From Tumebacillus algifaecis (GTDB lineage Bacteria > Bacillota > Bacilli > Tumebacillales > Tumebacillaceae), in contig NZ_CP022657.1 of the NCBI RefSeq assembly GCF_002243515.1, positions 216,001-280,000 on the forward strand: DNA of 64,000 nt, written 5' to 3'. The position numbers and the translations under genes were made by a program. Within the stretch, counting starts at the first letter, position 1. Every line of letters begins with the position of its first letter. The notes beneath the pieces were generated by a model. It ran no database searches, was not told the origin of the DNA, and saw only the letters and a list, made by a program, of their open reading frames with translations. This document shows positions 29,040 through 37,480 of this stretch, piece by piece.

Positions 29040-29101
29040 TTGATTCTTATAAAGTGATCGAGTAGACTATTTCACAGGGAATAAAATTTTTCCTGAAAAA
29101 T
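29040..29101 (+). promoter_or_regulatory. Promoter and leader hairpin of peptidase copy 1
   Basis: TTGATT (29040-29045) is 17 bases from TAGACT (29063-29068). Downstream, ATTTTTC (29086-29092) pairs with GAAAAAT (29095-29101). Promoter and hairpin are both conserved in copy 2, which suggests that both matter. Confidence 0.5.
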
Positions 29102-29121
29102 AGTAGAAAGGGAGAGATGAG

Positions 29122-29841
29122 ATGAAAATCATGACGAAAGTTGCGGCCGTGATGCTGGCAATGGCGGTTGTCTTCCCGATCATTGGGCAAGATCAAGCGT
29201 CTGCCTACTCCTGGACACGCAATCTGCAAGAAGGTTCGAATGGTGCTGACGTAAAAGAACTGCAAATCCGCGTGGCCGGCTGGGCAGCCGACTCGGCTTC
29301 CAGAACCTTCGTGGAGGTCGATGGAATTTTTGGTGCTGGCACCAAAGCGGCCGTCAAGCGTTTCCAAAGCGCGTATGGCCTGACTGCGGACGGGATTGTC
29401 GGCCCGGCGACGCAAGCAAAACTGAACTCGTTGGAAGCGGGCGACGGTTCGACCCAGAACTTCAATTTCAGCGAATTCTATTCCGGTGATGGCAAAGGTT
29501 TCAACGGCGGTAAAGTCGGCGCGGCGACCGTCAAGGAAAACGTCCGCCGCATGATGTATAAACTGGAAGCGGTGCGCAAAAAAGCGGGCAACACGCCGGT
29601 GCAAGTCAACTCCGGCTTCCGTTCCCTCCAAGACAACGCCGCTGCCGGTGGCGTGGCGAACTCGCAACACATGTACGGCATCGCAGCCGACATCGTGCTC
29701 GGTGGGTACTCCCCGACTTCGATTGCGAACATTGCCAAGCGAAGCGGTTTCTCCGGCGTGATCATCTATAGCACATTTACTCATGTTGATAGCTGTGCGG
29801 AATACCCGTACGGTATGCAAGGTACTTGGTACTGGCCGTAA
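29122..29841 (+). CDS. Secreted peptidoglycan-binding M15-type peptidase, copy 1
   Basis: The 239-residue precursor has a Sec signal peptide (about 1-29, ending DQASAYS), a peptidoglycan-binding domain with DGIFGAGTKAAVKRFQSAYG and DGIVGPATQAKL, and a C-terminal Peptidase_M15_3 domain. Zinc ligands are visible in SQHMYGIAADI and THVD. It should cleave D-Ala or L-Ala-D-Glu bonds in the cell wall. The ATG follows GGGAGAG. A second, diverged copy lies immediately downstream. Confidence 0.88.
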   Translation: MKIMTKVAAVMLAMAVVFPIIGQDQASAYSWTRNLQEGSNGADVKELQIRVAGWAADSASRTFVEVDGIFGAGTKAAVKRFQSAYGLTADGIVGPATQAKLNSLEAGDGSTQNFNFSEFYSGDGKGFNGGKVGAATVKENVRRMMYKLEAVRKKAGNTPVQVNSGFRSLQDNAAAGGVANSQHMYGIAADIVLGGYSPTSIANIAKRSGFSGVIIYSTFTHVDSCAEYPYGMQGTWYWP

Positions 29842-29850
29842 GTTTATCGC

Positions 29851-29878
29851 AAAGCCTCGCCCGATGGCGGGGCTTTTT
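29851..29878 (+). terminator. Rho-independent terminator
   Basis: AAAGCCTCGCC (29851-29861) pairs with GGCGGGGCTTT (29866-29876) and ends in a T run. Confidence 0.8.
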
Positions 29879-29963
29879 AGGTTGTACGACCACTTTTGTT
29901 AGATTCCTAGGAAAGGAATTCAGTGTATTGCAACTAAATCAATAAAAAATTTACTAAAAATTC

Positions 29964-29992
29964 TTGATTCTTATAAAATGATCGAGTAGACT
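29964..29992 (+). promoter_or_regulatory. Promoter of peptidase copy 2
   Basis: TTGATT (29964-29969) is 17 bases from TAGACT (29987-29992), the same arrangement as in copy 1. Confidence 0.5.
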
Positions 29993-30045
29993 AGTTCATA
30001 GAGGAGAAAAATTTTCCTGAAAAATAGTAGAAAGGGAGAGATGAA

Positions 30046-30765
30046 ATGAAAATCATGACGAAAGTTGCGGCCGTGATGCTGGCAATGGCAGTTGTCTTCC
30101 CGATCATTGGGCAAGATCAAGCGTCTGCCTACTCTTGGACACGCAACCTGCAAGAAGGTTCGAATGGTGCTGACGTAAAAGAACTGCAAATCCGCGTGGC
30201 CGGTTGGGCAGCAGACAGTGCGTCCAAAACGTATGTATCAACTGATGGCGCCTTCGGTCCGGGTACCAAAGCGGCAGTCATCCGCTTCCAAAAAGCATAT
30301 GGCCTGACTGCTGACGGGGTCGTCGGTCCGGCGACGCAAGCAAAATTGAACTCGTTGGAAGCGAGCGACGGTTCGACCCAGAACTTCAATTTCAGCGAAT
30401 TCCAATCCAAAGATGGCAGCGGTTTCTCGAACGGTAACGTAGCAGCTGCAACCGTTAAGGAAAACGTCCGCAAGCTGATGTATAAGCTGGAAGCGGTTCG
30501 CAAAAAAGCGGGCAACAGCGCGATCACCGTCAATTCTGGCTTCCGTTCCCTCAGCCACAACGCATCGGTTGGCGGAGCTTCTAACTCCCAACACACCTAC
30601 GGTATCGCAGCTGACATCGTGGTGGGCGGTTACACTCCGACTGCTGTAGCCAACTTGGCGAAATCGAGCGGTTTCAGCGGCGTAATCATCTACAGCACAT
30701 TTACTCATGTGGATAGCCGTGTCGAATATCCGTCTTACGGTGCATCGAGCTACTACTGGCCGTAA
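30046..30765 (+). CDS. Secreted peptidoglycan-binding M15-type peptidase, copy 2
   Basis: This paralogue (239 residues) has the same signal peptide, peptidoglycan-binding domain (DGAFGPGTKAAVIRFQKAYG) and M15-type domain with intact zinc ligands (SQHTYGIAADI, THVD). Differences from copy 1 cluster in the linker (about 115-135) and the extreme C-terminus, which ends GASSYYWP instead of MQGTWYWP. It has its own promoter and terminator, so the two may be differently dosed or have slightly different specificity. Confidence 0.88.
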   Translation: MKIMTKVAAVMLAMAVVFPIIGQDQASAYSWTRNLQEGSNGADVKELQIRVAGWAADSASKTYVSTDGAFGPGTKAAVIRFQKAYGLTADGVVGPATQAKLNSLEASDGSTQNFNFSEFQSKDGSGFSNGNVAAATVKENVRKLMYKLEAVRKKAGNSAITVNSGFRSLSHNASVGGASNSQHTYGIAADIVVGGYTPTAVANLAKSSGFSGVIIYSTFTHVDSRVEYPSYGASSYYWP

Positions 30766-30773
30766 GTTTTATA

Positions 30774-30800
30774 AAAGCCCCGCCGATGCGGGGTTTTTTT
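30774..30800 (+). terminator. Rho-independent terminator
   Basis: CCCCGC (30778-30783) pairs with GCGGGG (30788-30793), flanked by A and T runs. Confidence 0.8.
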
Positions 30801-30915
30801 GTCGTGAGGGGACTTCGTTTGCACATACGATGTATCAATGACCAGTCTCGTGTGGTAGATTAGAACGAGACATATTTTTCTAAACCAGCACAACATTGAT
30901 GGGAGGAACTGAAAC

Positions 30916-31629
30916 ATGACTGTACATATCGGGGCGAAAGAAGGACAGATCGCCGAAACGATTTTGCTGCCGGGCGACCCGCTGCGGGCGAAATACATCG
31001 CAGAGACCTTCTTAGAAGGTGCGGAACTTTACAACGAAGTGCGCGGCATGTATGGCTTCACCGGCACGTATAAAGGCAAGCGCATCTCCGTGCAAGGCAC
31101 CGGGATGGGCATTCCGTCGATGTCGATCTATGCGCATGAGCTGATCAACGGCTACGGCGTGCAAAATCTGATCCGCGTCGGCACGTGCGGCGCGTATCAA
31201 AAGGACATCAAGGTGCGCGACATGATTCTCGCCATGAGCGCATCGACCGACTCGGCTGTCAACAAACACCGCTTCGGCGGCCTCGACTATGCGCCGACCG
31301 CAAGCTTTGACCTGCTGTACCGCGCCTATGAGAACGCGAAGAAAGAGAACATGCCTGTCGCAGTCGGCAACGTGTTCACGTCCGACACGTTCTACAACGA
31401 TACGCGTGACATCATCACGCTGATGGCGAACTACAACACGCTGGCCGTTGAAATGGAAGCAGCCGCGCTGTACACGCTGGCCGCTCAATTCAATCGCAAA
31501 GCGCTGGCGATCCTCACCGTCTCCGACCACCTGATCACAGGGGAAGAGACCACGTCTGAAGAGCGCCAACTGACCTTCAACCAAATGATCAAAGTCGCGC
31601 TCGATACGGCGGCAGAGATCACCAACTAA
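30916..31629 (+). CDS. deoD: Purine-nucleoside phosphorylase DeoD
   Basis: The 237-residue enzyme phosphorolyses purine (deoxy)nucleosides in nucleoside salvage. The hexameric PNP family is clear from [20 protein letters not shown], the phosphate-binding [17 protein letters not shown], and the substrate site [13 protein letters not shown] followed by VSDH with the catalytic Asp. Length is normal. The ATG follows GGGAGGAACTGAAAC. Confidence 0.95.
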   Translation: MTVHIGAKEGQIAETILLPGDPLRAKYIAETFLEGAELYNEVRGMYGFTGTYKGKRISVQGTGMGIPSMSIYAHELINGYGVQNLIRVGTCGAYQKDIKVRDMILAMSASTDSAVNKHRFGGLDYAPTASFDLLYRAYENAKKENMPVAVGNVFTSDTFYNDTRDIITLMANYNTLAVEMEAAALYTLAAQFNRKALAILTVSDHLITGEETTSEERQLTFNQMIKVALDTAAEITN

Positions 31630-31707
31630 ATCAGACCTGCACAAGTCGGCGTCCGATCCGTTCGCGCTTGGCTGATGCAAGGATGCAGCAACACATTTTC
31701 AGACTGC

Positions 31708-31740
31708 AAAAGACCCGGTACTCGCGCCGGGTCTTTTTTT
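31708..31740 (+). terminator. Rho-independent terminator
   Basis: AAAAGACCCGG (31708-31718) pairs with CCGGGTCTTTT (31727-31737), followed by more T residues. It ends the deoD transcript. Confidence 0.85.
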
Positions 31741-31947
31741 GTATAAAAAGTTCGCGCGGGTTTCGTGTTCTGTTCAATGTGAATGAAAGATCAACAGTGG
31801 CATTGGAGAAGAGATCCTTTCGAGAGGTGAGTCAAGTAAATGATTTCTGAATAAAATAATTTCCGATCAAACAGAATCCAATATTTACAAATGAGATATC
31901 TATGTATATCATGAACCACATAAAAGATGATTTGGAAGCATTTTGTC

Positions 31948-31985
31948 AGGATTGAGCGGGTGTTTCCTGCTCAGTCCTTTCGTTC
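31948..31985 (+). terminator. Possible attenuator hairpin before the lipoprotein gene
   Basis: AGGATTGAGC (31948-31957) pairs with GCTCAGTCCT (31969-31978), with one G-T pair, and is followed by TTCGTTCTTT. It lies 36 bases before the lipoprotein gene, so it may end read-through or attenuate that gene. The AT-rich stretch 31741-31947 shows nothing else I can support. Confidence 0.35.
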
Positions 31986-32020
31986 TTTAGATAATGAAAC
32001 ATTTGAAAGGAGTTTTCGAA

Positions 32021-32632
32021 ATGCCCAGACCAATGATGCACAGCGTGCTGTTGCTGCTCATCGCGGGTGCATTTGTAGTAGGTTGCGGATCGGAGGACAC
32101 TACCAGTGACCCGCAATACCAGCCTGCTCAACAGTCATCGGATGAGTCCGAAGAACCGGCCAAACTGCCACCAGCAGAATCGACACCGTATGTGGTGCCG
32201 AAGTTACCGAAGCAGGGTCTTACGATTGTCACAGCTCCACCGATAGATGGTCCAGAAGAAGTTGCTTGGCGGTTTTTCAAATTGAAAGGTGAGCAGAAGT
32301 ACGAGGAAGCATTGGAACTCTTAGGTGGATATCTTTATGGTTCATATAAAGATGAGCCGGAGCAAATATTTTTGCGCGAAGTGATTCATTCTGAATTTGT
32401 ACGAGCGGCAGATGTTACCTCGTTGGCACCTCGCGAAGGGGAGACGAGAGATGCTTTTGACTACCGTGTGATCTATGTCGAAGTCAACTTTAAACTACGC
32501 GGAAAACTCACGCCTGAGCAAACAGATATGAGGAACGGCTTAAACCACTATGCGGTGCATTTGATTCAAAAGGAACAGGGGAGTCCTTGGGAAATTGTCT
32601 TGTTGGGTGGGAGCCCTTGGTTGGAAGAATAG
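32021..32632 (+). CDS. Hypothetical lipoprotein
   Basis: The 203-residue precursor has a lipoprotein signal (hydrophobic run then lipobox VVGC at about residue 23), followed by an acidic, Pro/Ser/Gln-rich linker (about 25-70) and a small alpha/beta domain (EEVAWRFFKLKGEQKYEEAL onwards) of the NTF2-like kind often found in Bacillus lipoproteins. ATG 32021 follows GAAAGGAG. It should be anchored to the outer face of the membrane. Function unknown. Confidence 0.75.
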   Translation: MPRPMMHSVLLLLIAGAFVVGCGSEDTTSDPQYQPAQQSSDESEEPAKLPPAESTPYVVPKLPKQGLTIVTAPPIDGPEEVAWRFFKLKGEQKYEEALELLGGYLYGSYKDEPEQIFLREVIHSEFVRAADVTSLAPREGETRDAFDYRVIYVEVNFKLRGKLTPEQTDMRNGLNHYAVHLIQKEQGSPWEIVLLGGSPWLEE

Positions 32633-32634
32633 TC

Positions 32635-32661
32635 GGAAGTGCATATGCACTTCCTTTTTCT
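32635..32661 (+). terminator. Rho-independent terminator
   Basis: GGAAGTGCAT (32635-32644) and ATGCACTTCC (32645-32654) form a perfect 20-base palindrome followed by TTTTTC. Confidence 0.85.
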
Positions 32662-32708
32662 TTTTGCTCCCATGTTGTAACATTAAAGGTAAAAGGGGGA
32701 GGATTGCG

Positions 32709-33758
32709 GTGAGCGACAAGTTTAGAATCATTCGGAAAGCGTTGCCCGGCTTTGGACTTGATCCGAGCACGCTGGTGATGCGGCGGGTACTGCCAGAAAA
32801 TTGGCATGGGGACTTGCATTTTAAGATCGCGGTTGGAGAAAAGTCGTACGTGGCGCGGTTTATAGCGGAGCGGCGGTCAAAGGAGGACGCGACGCCTTTT
32901 ACCAATCTGGCAGATGAAGTGATCCGCGAGCAGATGCGCTACATCGATCATCTGAACAATCAAGGCATTCCTTTTATGCGGCGGGTCAAGCCGCAAAGCG
33001 GCGAGGCGTTTGTCGTGGTCGAAGATGACAAAGGGATCAAGCGGCGTTGTGTGCTGTTCGAATGGTTGGATGGCATCCATATCACCGCCCAGACGATGGA
33101 GACCGCTTTTCGCATGGGCGAAGTCGCACGGCGCTATCATGACGCTTCGTATGGATTTCATTCGGAAGTGCTGCCCCGTAAAATTCACACCGCAGGCTAT
33201 CGTGAAGTGCTCGACTCCCTGCGCGCAGAACGCGACGCACATTCTTTGAACAAACGCGATCGCGCGCGGTTGAACAAGTATCTCGACCTTGCTGCCGCTA
33301 TGATCGAACAAGCTCATCGCGACCCGTCTGAGCGCGATCAACTGATCATCTGCTCAGACCTCAATGCGAACAACGTGCTGTGGGATGAAGCGACGGGCGG
33401 AGTTTCTGGCATCATCGATTTTGATCACATCTCGATCTCGGACCGCGTTCAAGATTTGACTTGGCTGATGAAATGGTATTCCCGCACCGTGGGCATCGAG
33501 TCACATGAAGTGTCGAGCGGCCTCTCCCATGCGCTGATGTATGGCTACCGCGCTCATGAACTGCTTTCTGATGATGACTATGCACGCTTTCCCGCGCTGC
33601 TCTGGTTGTCCGGCTGCTTGAATCGAAAATTTGTCACGCGCACCAAGAAACTTTTGCAGAATGATCAGCATGGGCTTCAGGATCACCTCGACAAATACAC
33701 CAAACGCGGGATCAAGTTGACTGGGCTCGCGGAAGGGTTGCAGTTTATACAATCGTAA
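32709..33758 (+). CDS. Aminoglycoside phosphotransferase-family kinase
   Basis: The 349-residue protein has the APH/choline kinase fold. The catalytic loop reads CSDLNANNVLWD in place of the usual HGDLHPGNVL, keeping the Asp and Asn, and IIDFDH supplies the metal-binding Asp. The N-terminal lobe has VARFIAE with the nucleotide Lys region altered. Substrate unknown; relatives include spore coat kinases (CotS-like) and small-molecule kinases. The GTG start at 32709 follows GGGGGAGG. Confidence 0.78.
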   Translation: MSDKFRIIRKALPGFGLDPSTLVMRRVLPENWHGDLHFKIAVGEKSYVARFIAERRSKEDATPFTNLADEVIREQMRYIDHLNNQGIPFMRRVKPQSGEAFVVVEDDKGIKRRCVLFEWLDGIHITAQTMETAFRMGEVARRYHDASYGFHSEVLPRKIHTAGYREVLDSLRAERDAHSLNKRDRARLNKYLDLAAAMIEQAHRDPSERDQLIICSDLNANNVLWDEATGGVSGIIDFDHISISDRVQDLTWLMKWYSRTVGIESHEVSSGLSHALMYGYRAHELLSDDDYARFPALLWLSGCLNRKFVTRTKKLLQNDQHGLQDHLDKYTKRGIKLTGLAEGLQFIQS

Positions 33759-33760
33759 TG

Positions 33761-33789
33761 AAAAACCACCTCTGGCGACCAGAGGTGGT
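33761..33789. terminator. Bidirectional terminator
   Basis: ACCACCTCTGG (33765-33775) pairs with CCAGAGGTGGT (33779-33789); an A5 tract gives U5 on the minus strand, so it best serves terC. Confidence 0.8.
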
Positions 33790-33794
33790 AGGTA

Positions 33795-34475
33795 TTAGGA
33801 GTGGGTGACCGCTTTGGTTACCCGCTTTTTCTTAACGTAACCTGCGACGAGCACACCGAGCACGGCGACCGCGATCAGCATCCACTTGACCCAGAGGTTG
33901 GCGGTAAAGAACGTCTCCAAGAACGGCTCGTCAATGATCATTTTCGCTGCGGTATAAGCGAGCACGCCTGCACCCAAGTAGATGATCCACGGAAAGCGCT
34001 CGATCAGCTTCAAAATGACAGTCGAGCCCCAGACGACGATCGGGACGGAAATCAACAGTCCGATGATGACCAGCAAAAAGTCACCATGCGCCGCGCCTGC
34101 GACGGCCAGCACGTTGTCCAGACCCATCACCGCATCGGCGATGATGATCGTCCGAATTGCGCCCCATAAGCTTTGGCTCGGCTTGATGTCATGTTGCTTT
34201 TCTTCAGCCAGTAGTTTGTATGCGATCCACAGCAAGATCAGACCGCCGCCAAGCAACAGTCCGGGAATCTCCAAGAGCCACACGACGAGCAAGGTGGCGA
34301 CGGCGCGTATCAGGATCGCACCGATCGAGCCCCAGATGATCGTTTTCTTTTGCAGTTCTTTGGGCAGATTGCGGGCTGCCAGCCCGATGACGATGGCGTT
34401 GTCACCTGCCAACACGAGGTCGATGATGACGATTGATAACAGTGCGGAGAAAAACTCCACGGTGAAGAAATCCAT
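33795..34475 (-). CDS. TerC-family membrane protein (Mn2+ exporter-like)
   Basis: The 226-residue protein has about seven membrane helices and the TerC signatures DLVLAGDNAIVIGLAA and ADAVMGLDNVLAVAGAA with conserved acidic residues in the membrane. YkoY/YjbE-type members export Mn2+ or metallate secreted enzymes. ATG 34475 is set by AGAGGAG 8 bases upstream; an in-frame ATG at 34496 lacks a site. The upstream yybP-ykoY Mn2+ riboswitch strongly supports a role in manganese homeostasis. Confidence 0.9.
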   Translation of the reverse strand: MDFFTVEFFSALLSIVIIDLVLAGDNAIVIGLAARNLPKELQKKTIIWGSIGAILIRAVATLLVVWLLEIPGLLLGGGLILLWIAYKLLAEEKQHDIKPSQSLWGAIRTIIIADAVMGLDNVLAVAGAAHGDFLLVIIGLLISVPIVVWGSTVILKLIERFPWIIYLGAGVLAYTAAKMIIDEPFLETFFTANLWVKWMLIAVAVLGVLVAGYVKKKRVTKAVTHS

Positions 34476-34510
34476 AAAGACCACTCCTCTTTTCATAGGG
34501 TATCCCAAAT

Positions 34511-34550
34511 GAAAAAGCGACCCTCCTCCATGTGCTTTGGTAAAGGTCGC
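34511..34550 (-). terminator. Second hairpin downstream of the Mn2+ riboswitch
   Basis: On the minus strand GCGACC (34545-34550) pairs with GGTCGC (34517-34522), followed by TTTTTC. It lies between the riboswitch terminator and terC, with a large loop that contains a second copy of the ACCTTTACC-type motif. Confidence 0.45.
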
Positions 34551-34573
34551 CAGAGAATGTGGTCTTTCTACGC

Positions 34574-34715
34574 AAAAAAGACCTTTACCAAAATAATATG
34601 GCAAAGGTCTTGCAAACAACGATCTATCGTTGCCAACAAAGCCGAGGACGAATGTCCTGAATTGACGAACTTTGTTGTACCAGCTACTCCCCTTTGTGGG
34701 CGCTATTCACTTGTT
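34574..34715 (-). ncRNA. yybP-ykoY manganese riboswitch
   Basis: Reading the minus strand, AAAGGGGAGTAGC (about 34683-34695) and AAGACCTTTGCC (34600-34611) are the conserved aptamer segments, with the intervening hairpins GGACATTCGTCC and AACGATAGATCGTT. The 3' strand then forms a terminator with GGTAAAGGTCTTTTTT (34574-34589). Mn2+ binding stabilises the aptamer and prevents termination, turning on the downstream exporter terC. Confidence 0.92.
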
Positions 34716-34726
34716 CTTACCTATCT

Positions 34727-34756
34727 ATTATATGCAGATTGACGTCTATCTGTCAA
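34727..34756 (-). promoter_or_regulatory. Consensus promoter for the Mn2+ riboswitch-terC transcript
   Basis: On the minus strand a perfect TTGACA (34751-34756) and a perfect TATAAT (34727-34732) are separated by 18 bases. Confidence 0.8.
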
Positions 34757-34803
34757 TAGGATTATACTTTTTTTAACAATTTTCAGAGGAAGGCATCTAC
34801 TCG

Positions 34804-35016
34804 CTATAGGCGTGTACAGGCTGCGGGCTGGTGACCGAAAATCGTGCCGCGCTGGGTGATCAACACTTCCTGCGAGCGTTGTTCGCAGTGGGGACAGCTA
34901 AATCCCACATGCCAATCGAGAGTTTGGCAGGAACGAGCTTCTGCCTTGATCCGCTGGCAGATCGGGTCGCGCTTCCGCACGGTGGGCCCTGAGCAATGTC
35001 TGGCAGTAAATGACAA
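34804..35016 (-). CDS. Possible small Cys-rich protein
   Basis: A 70-codon frame with GC-rich codon use encodes six Cys, including a CPHC knuckle (GFSCPHCEQRSQEVLI). It lacks a clear Shine-Dalgarno site at its ATG. It could be a small zinc-ribbon protein or a non-coding spacer. Nothing else fills 34757-35100. Confidence 0.3.
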   Translation of the reverse strand: MSFTARHCSGPTVRKRDPICQRIKAEARSCQTLDWHVGFSCPHCEQRSQEVLITQRGTIFGHQPAACTRL

Positions 35017-35101
35017 AGTGGAACAGACTTTTTTGAGCGGATTGTGTTATGATTTAATTATCCTTTATCTATCATTCTATCAGAAAATCGGGTGAAACAG
35101 G

Positions 35102-36334
35102 TTGTTGAAATCATTTATTCAATCCAAAGTCATCCCTGTTATGTTGGCTTTCCTGTTCCTGCTGCTGATCGTATTTGGATATCTGAAAAATTCTCTGCTC
35201 ATCCTATCGATTGCGGGAAGTCTTGCGATTTTGCTAGGCGTTTCAGCTTCGGTGCTCTACTCCCGCGCCGTGAAAGCGGAGGAGCAGTCTCGTACGGACA
35301 AAGAATATCTGGAGTCGTTTATCAACCATACGACCGATGCGATCGGGGTGTTCGACCTCGAGGGCAACTTGATTCGACTCAACAAGGCGTCCGAAGTGAT
35401 TTTTGGCTACACGGTGGAAGAGCAACTGAATCGGAAGGTGCAGACGCTGCCCAGCGAGGAGTACCTCGAAGAGGTGCTGGCGATGCACCGCCATGTGCGC
35501 AGCGGCGGTGACATCAAAAGCTTCGAAACGGTGCGCAAACGCAAAGATGGGCGGTTGATCGACGTCTCGATATCCTACGCCCCGATCCGTGACCGCAACG
35601 GTAACGTCGTCGCGTATGCCAACATTTTGCGTGACATCAACGAACTCAAGCGCACCGAGGAACTGTTGCGCAACACCGAAAAGCTTTTGTTGATCGGTGA
35701 ACTGGCTGCGGGCGTCGCGCATGAAATCCGCAATCCGCTCGCCTCTTTGCGCGGCTTTGTGCAATTGATGAGCGAAGACAAGTCGTCCAAACACAGCCTT
35801 TATTACGGCATCATGCTGGAGGAGCTGGATCGCATCAACTTCATCGTCACCGAACTGCTGATGCTCGGCAAACCGCAGGCTGATCATTACAAGATGAAAC
35901 GTCCAGAGACGTTGGTCGAGGATGTGACGTCGCTGTTCGGTTCGGAGGCGCTGCTGCACAATGTGCAGATCTTTACGGAGTTTGAGGAAGACCTGCCGTT
36001 GGTCAGATGTGAAGAAACGCAGATCAAGCAGGTGTTTTTGAACGTGTTGAAAAATGCGGTCGAAGCGATGTCCGAAGGCGGCAATGTTGTGATCAAAGTG
36101 TTCGTGCAGGAGCAAACGAAACTGGTCTTTCGCTTTATCGACCAAGGCCACGGCATTTCCAAAGAGATGCTGGGCAAACTTGGCGAACCGTTTTATACGA
36201 CGAAGGACAAAGGCACGGGACTCGGGCTGTTGGTATCGTTCAAGATCATTAAATATCACCACGGCAGTGTGAAAATTGACAGCGTTGTGAACGTAGGGAC
36301 GACGTTTGATGTGATTTTGCCGATTTCATTTTGA
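35102..36334 (+). CDS. PAS-domain sensor histidine kinase (sporulation kinase-like)
   Basis: The 410-residue protein has two N-terminal membrane helices (about 10-52), a PAS domain (about 70-185, DAIGVFDLEGNLIRLN) and a HisKA/HATPase core with phospho-acceptor His207 in GVAHEIRNPLASLRGF. The N box (LKNAVEAM), G1 (DQGHGIS) and G2 (GTGLGLLV) are intact. It resembles the KinB/KinE type feeding the sporulation phosphorelay, and no response regulator gene is adjacent. The TTG at 35102 is the likely start (TTG 35105 also possible); the site GGGTG is weak. Confidence 0.88.
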   Translation: MLKSFIQSKVIPVMLAFLFLLLIVFGYLKNSLLILSIAGSLAILLGVSASVLYSRAVKAEEQSRTDKEYLESFINHTTDAIGVFDLEGNLIRLNKASEVIFGYTVEEQLNRKVQTLPSEEYLEEVLAMHRHVRSGGDIKSFETVRKRKDGRLIDVSISYAPIRDRNGNVVAYANILRDINELKRTEELLRNTEKLLLIGELAAGVAHEIRNPLASLRGFVQLMSEDKSSKHSLYYGIMLEELDRINFIVTELLMLGKPQADHYKMKRPETLVEDVTSLFGSEALLHNVQIFTEFEEDLPLVRCEETQIKQVFLNVLKNAVEAMSEGGNVVIKVFVQEQTKLVFRFIDQGHGISKEMLGKLGEPFYTTKDKGTGLGLLVSFKIIKYHHGSVKIDSVVNVGTTFDVILPISF

Positions 36335-36438
36335 TTCCCTAGCAAACGATATGATAATCTAGAGAAGATGTCTCCGTCTAAGTAACGTGTAAGATATCGG
36401 GTTAGAGATCACACTACTTGTAGATGGGAGGAACACCA

Positions 36439-37437
36439 ATGTCCGATCCAAAACCCTATAGAGTTCTGCTCTTTTATAAATACGTACCGATCGACAATGC
36501 CGAGGAATTTGCTGCTCAGCACCTCGCGTGGTGTAAAGAGCACGGTCTGCGTGGCCGTGTGCTGATTGCGAACGAAGGGATCAACGGCACCGTATCCGGC
36601 ACGGTGGAACAGACCGAGCTGTATATGAAAGAGCTGACCCGCGATCCGCGCTTGGCAGATGTGGAGTTCAAGATCGACCCGGTCGATCATCATGTATTCC
36701 GCAAAATGTTTGTGCGGGCTCGCAAAGAGATCGTCACCTGGCGTCTGGAGGACGATGTCGATCCGAGCCAAGTGACAGGACGCCACCTGAAACCGCAAGA
36801 GTGGCGGGAGGCGTTGCAGCGCGATGATGTGATCATCATCGACGGGCGCAACGATTACGAATATGACATCGGCCACTTCAAAGGCGCACTGCGTCCAGAG
36901 GTGAAGACGACCAAGGAGTTCCCAGAATGGGTGCGCAAGAACTTGTCGGAGCACAAGGACAAGAAGATCTTGATGTACTGCACCGGCGGTATCCGTTGTG
37001 AGAAGTTCTCTGGCTTCATGCTCCAAGAAGGCTTCGAAGATGTCAACCAGCTTGAGGGCGGGATTATCAAATATTCGAAAGACCAGGACGTGCAAGGCGA
37101 CCTGTTCGAAGGCAAGTGCTACGTATTTGATGAGCGCATCTCGGTGCCGATCAATCAAGTGGATGACAAAGTGATCGGCGAGTGCCACCACTGCGGCAAA
37201 GCGGAAGACCGCTATGTGAACTGCGCCAACCCGTTCTGCCATCTGCAACACATCTGCTGCGAGGAGTGCGAAGTCAAATTCCGCCGCTCCTGCTCCGATG
37301 AGTGCCGCGAGCATCCGGAGAATCGCTATGAGCTGGACAATGAGATCCTGCGCCAACGCGAGGAGCAGTATCGTTTGGAGAAAGAGCACGGGCTGAAAGT
37401 GCTGAACAACACGGACGAACATCATCAGCAAACATAG
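36439..37437 (+). CDS. trhO: tRNA uridine-34 hydroxylase TrhO (rhodanese family)
   Basis: The 332-residue protein matches TrhO (YceA/YbfQ), which makes 5-hydroxyuridine at the tRNA wobble position using O2. It has the N-terminal acylphosphatase-like part ([16 protein letters not shown]), the rhodanese domain with Cys181 in CTGGIRCEK, and a C-terminal Cys-rich segment ([21 protein letters not shown]). ATG 36439 follows GGGAGG. The gene is monocistronic. Confidence 0.93.
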   Translation: MSDPKPYRVLLFYKYVPIDNAEEFAAQHLAWCKEHGLRGRVLIANEGINGTVSGTVEQTELYMKELTRDPRLADVEFKIDPVDHHVFRKMFVRARKEIVTWRLEDDVDPSQVTGRHLKPQEWREALQRDDVIIIDGRNDYEYDIGHFKGALRPEVKTTKEFPEWVRKNLSEHKDKKILMYCTGGIRCEKFSGFMLQEGFEDVNQLEGGIIKYSKDQDVQGDLFEGKCYVFDERISVPINQVDDKVIGECHHCGKAEDRYVNCANPFCHLQHICCEECEVKFRRSCSDECREHPENRYELDNEILRQREEQYRLEKEHGLKVLNNTDEHHQQT

Positions 37438-37449
37438 AGAGCAGACAGC

Positions 37450-37480
37450 AAAAGGGAAGCGATCATTCGCTTCCCTTTTT
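37450..37480. terminator. Bidirectional terminator
   Basis: AAAAGGGAAGCG (37450-37461) pairs perfectly with CGCTTCCCTTTT (37468-37479) between trhO and the convergent MFS gene. Confidence 0.85.

Larger units (their letters stand above)
29023..29841 (+). repeat. Direct duplication, copy 1 (promoter, leader and gene)
   Basis: This segment and 29947-30765 are about 924 bases apart and share promoter, 5' leader and coding sequence. The signal-peptide region is nearly identical, while the rest has diverged, so the duplication is old enough for the paralogues to differ. Confidence 0.85.
29947..30765 (+). repeat. Direct duplication, copy 2
   Basis: This is the second copy of the 29023-29841 unit, starting in the AT-rich sequence before the promoter and ending at the stop codon. 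Each copy keeps its own promoter and terminator. Confidence 0.85.

Noticed and set aside
35092-35511. Overlapping 139-codon ORF at the start of the sensor kinase
   Set aside because: It overlaps the kinase frame, which has clear membrane and PAS sequence; the alternative product is Arg/Gly-rich without domains.
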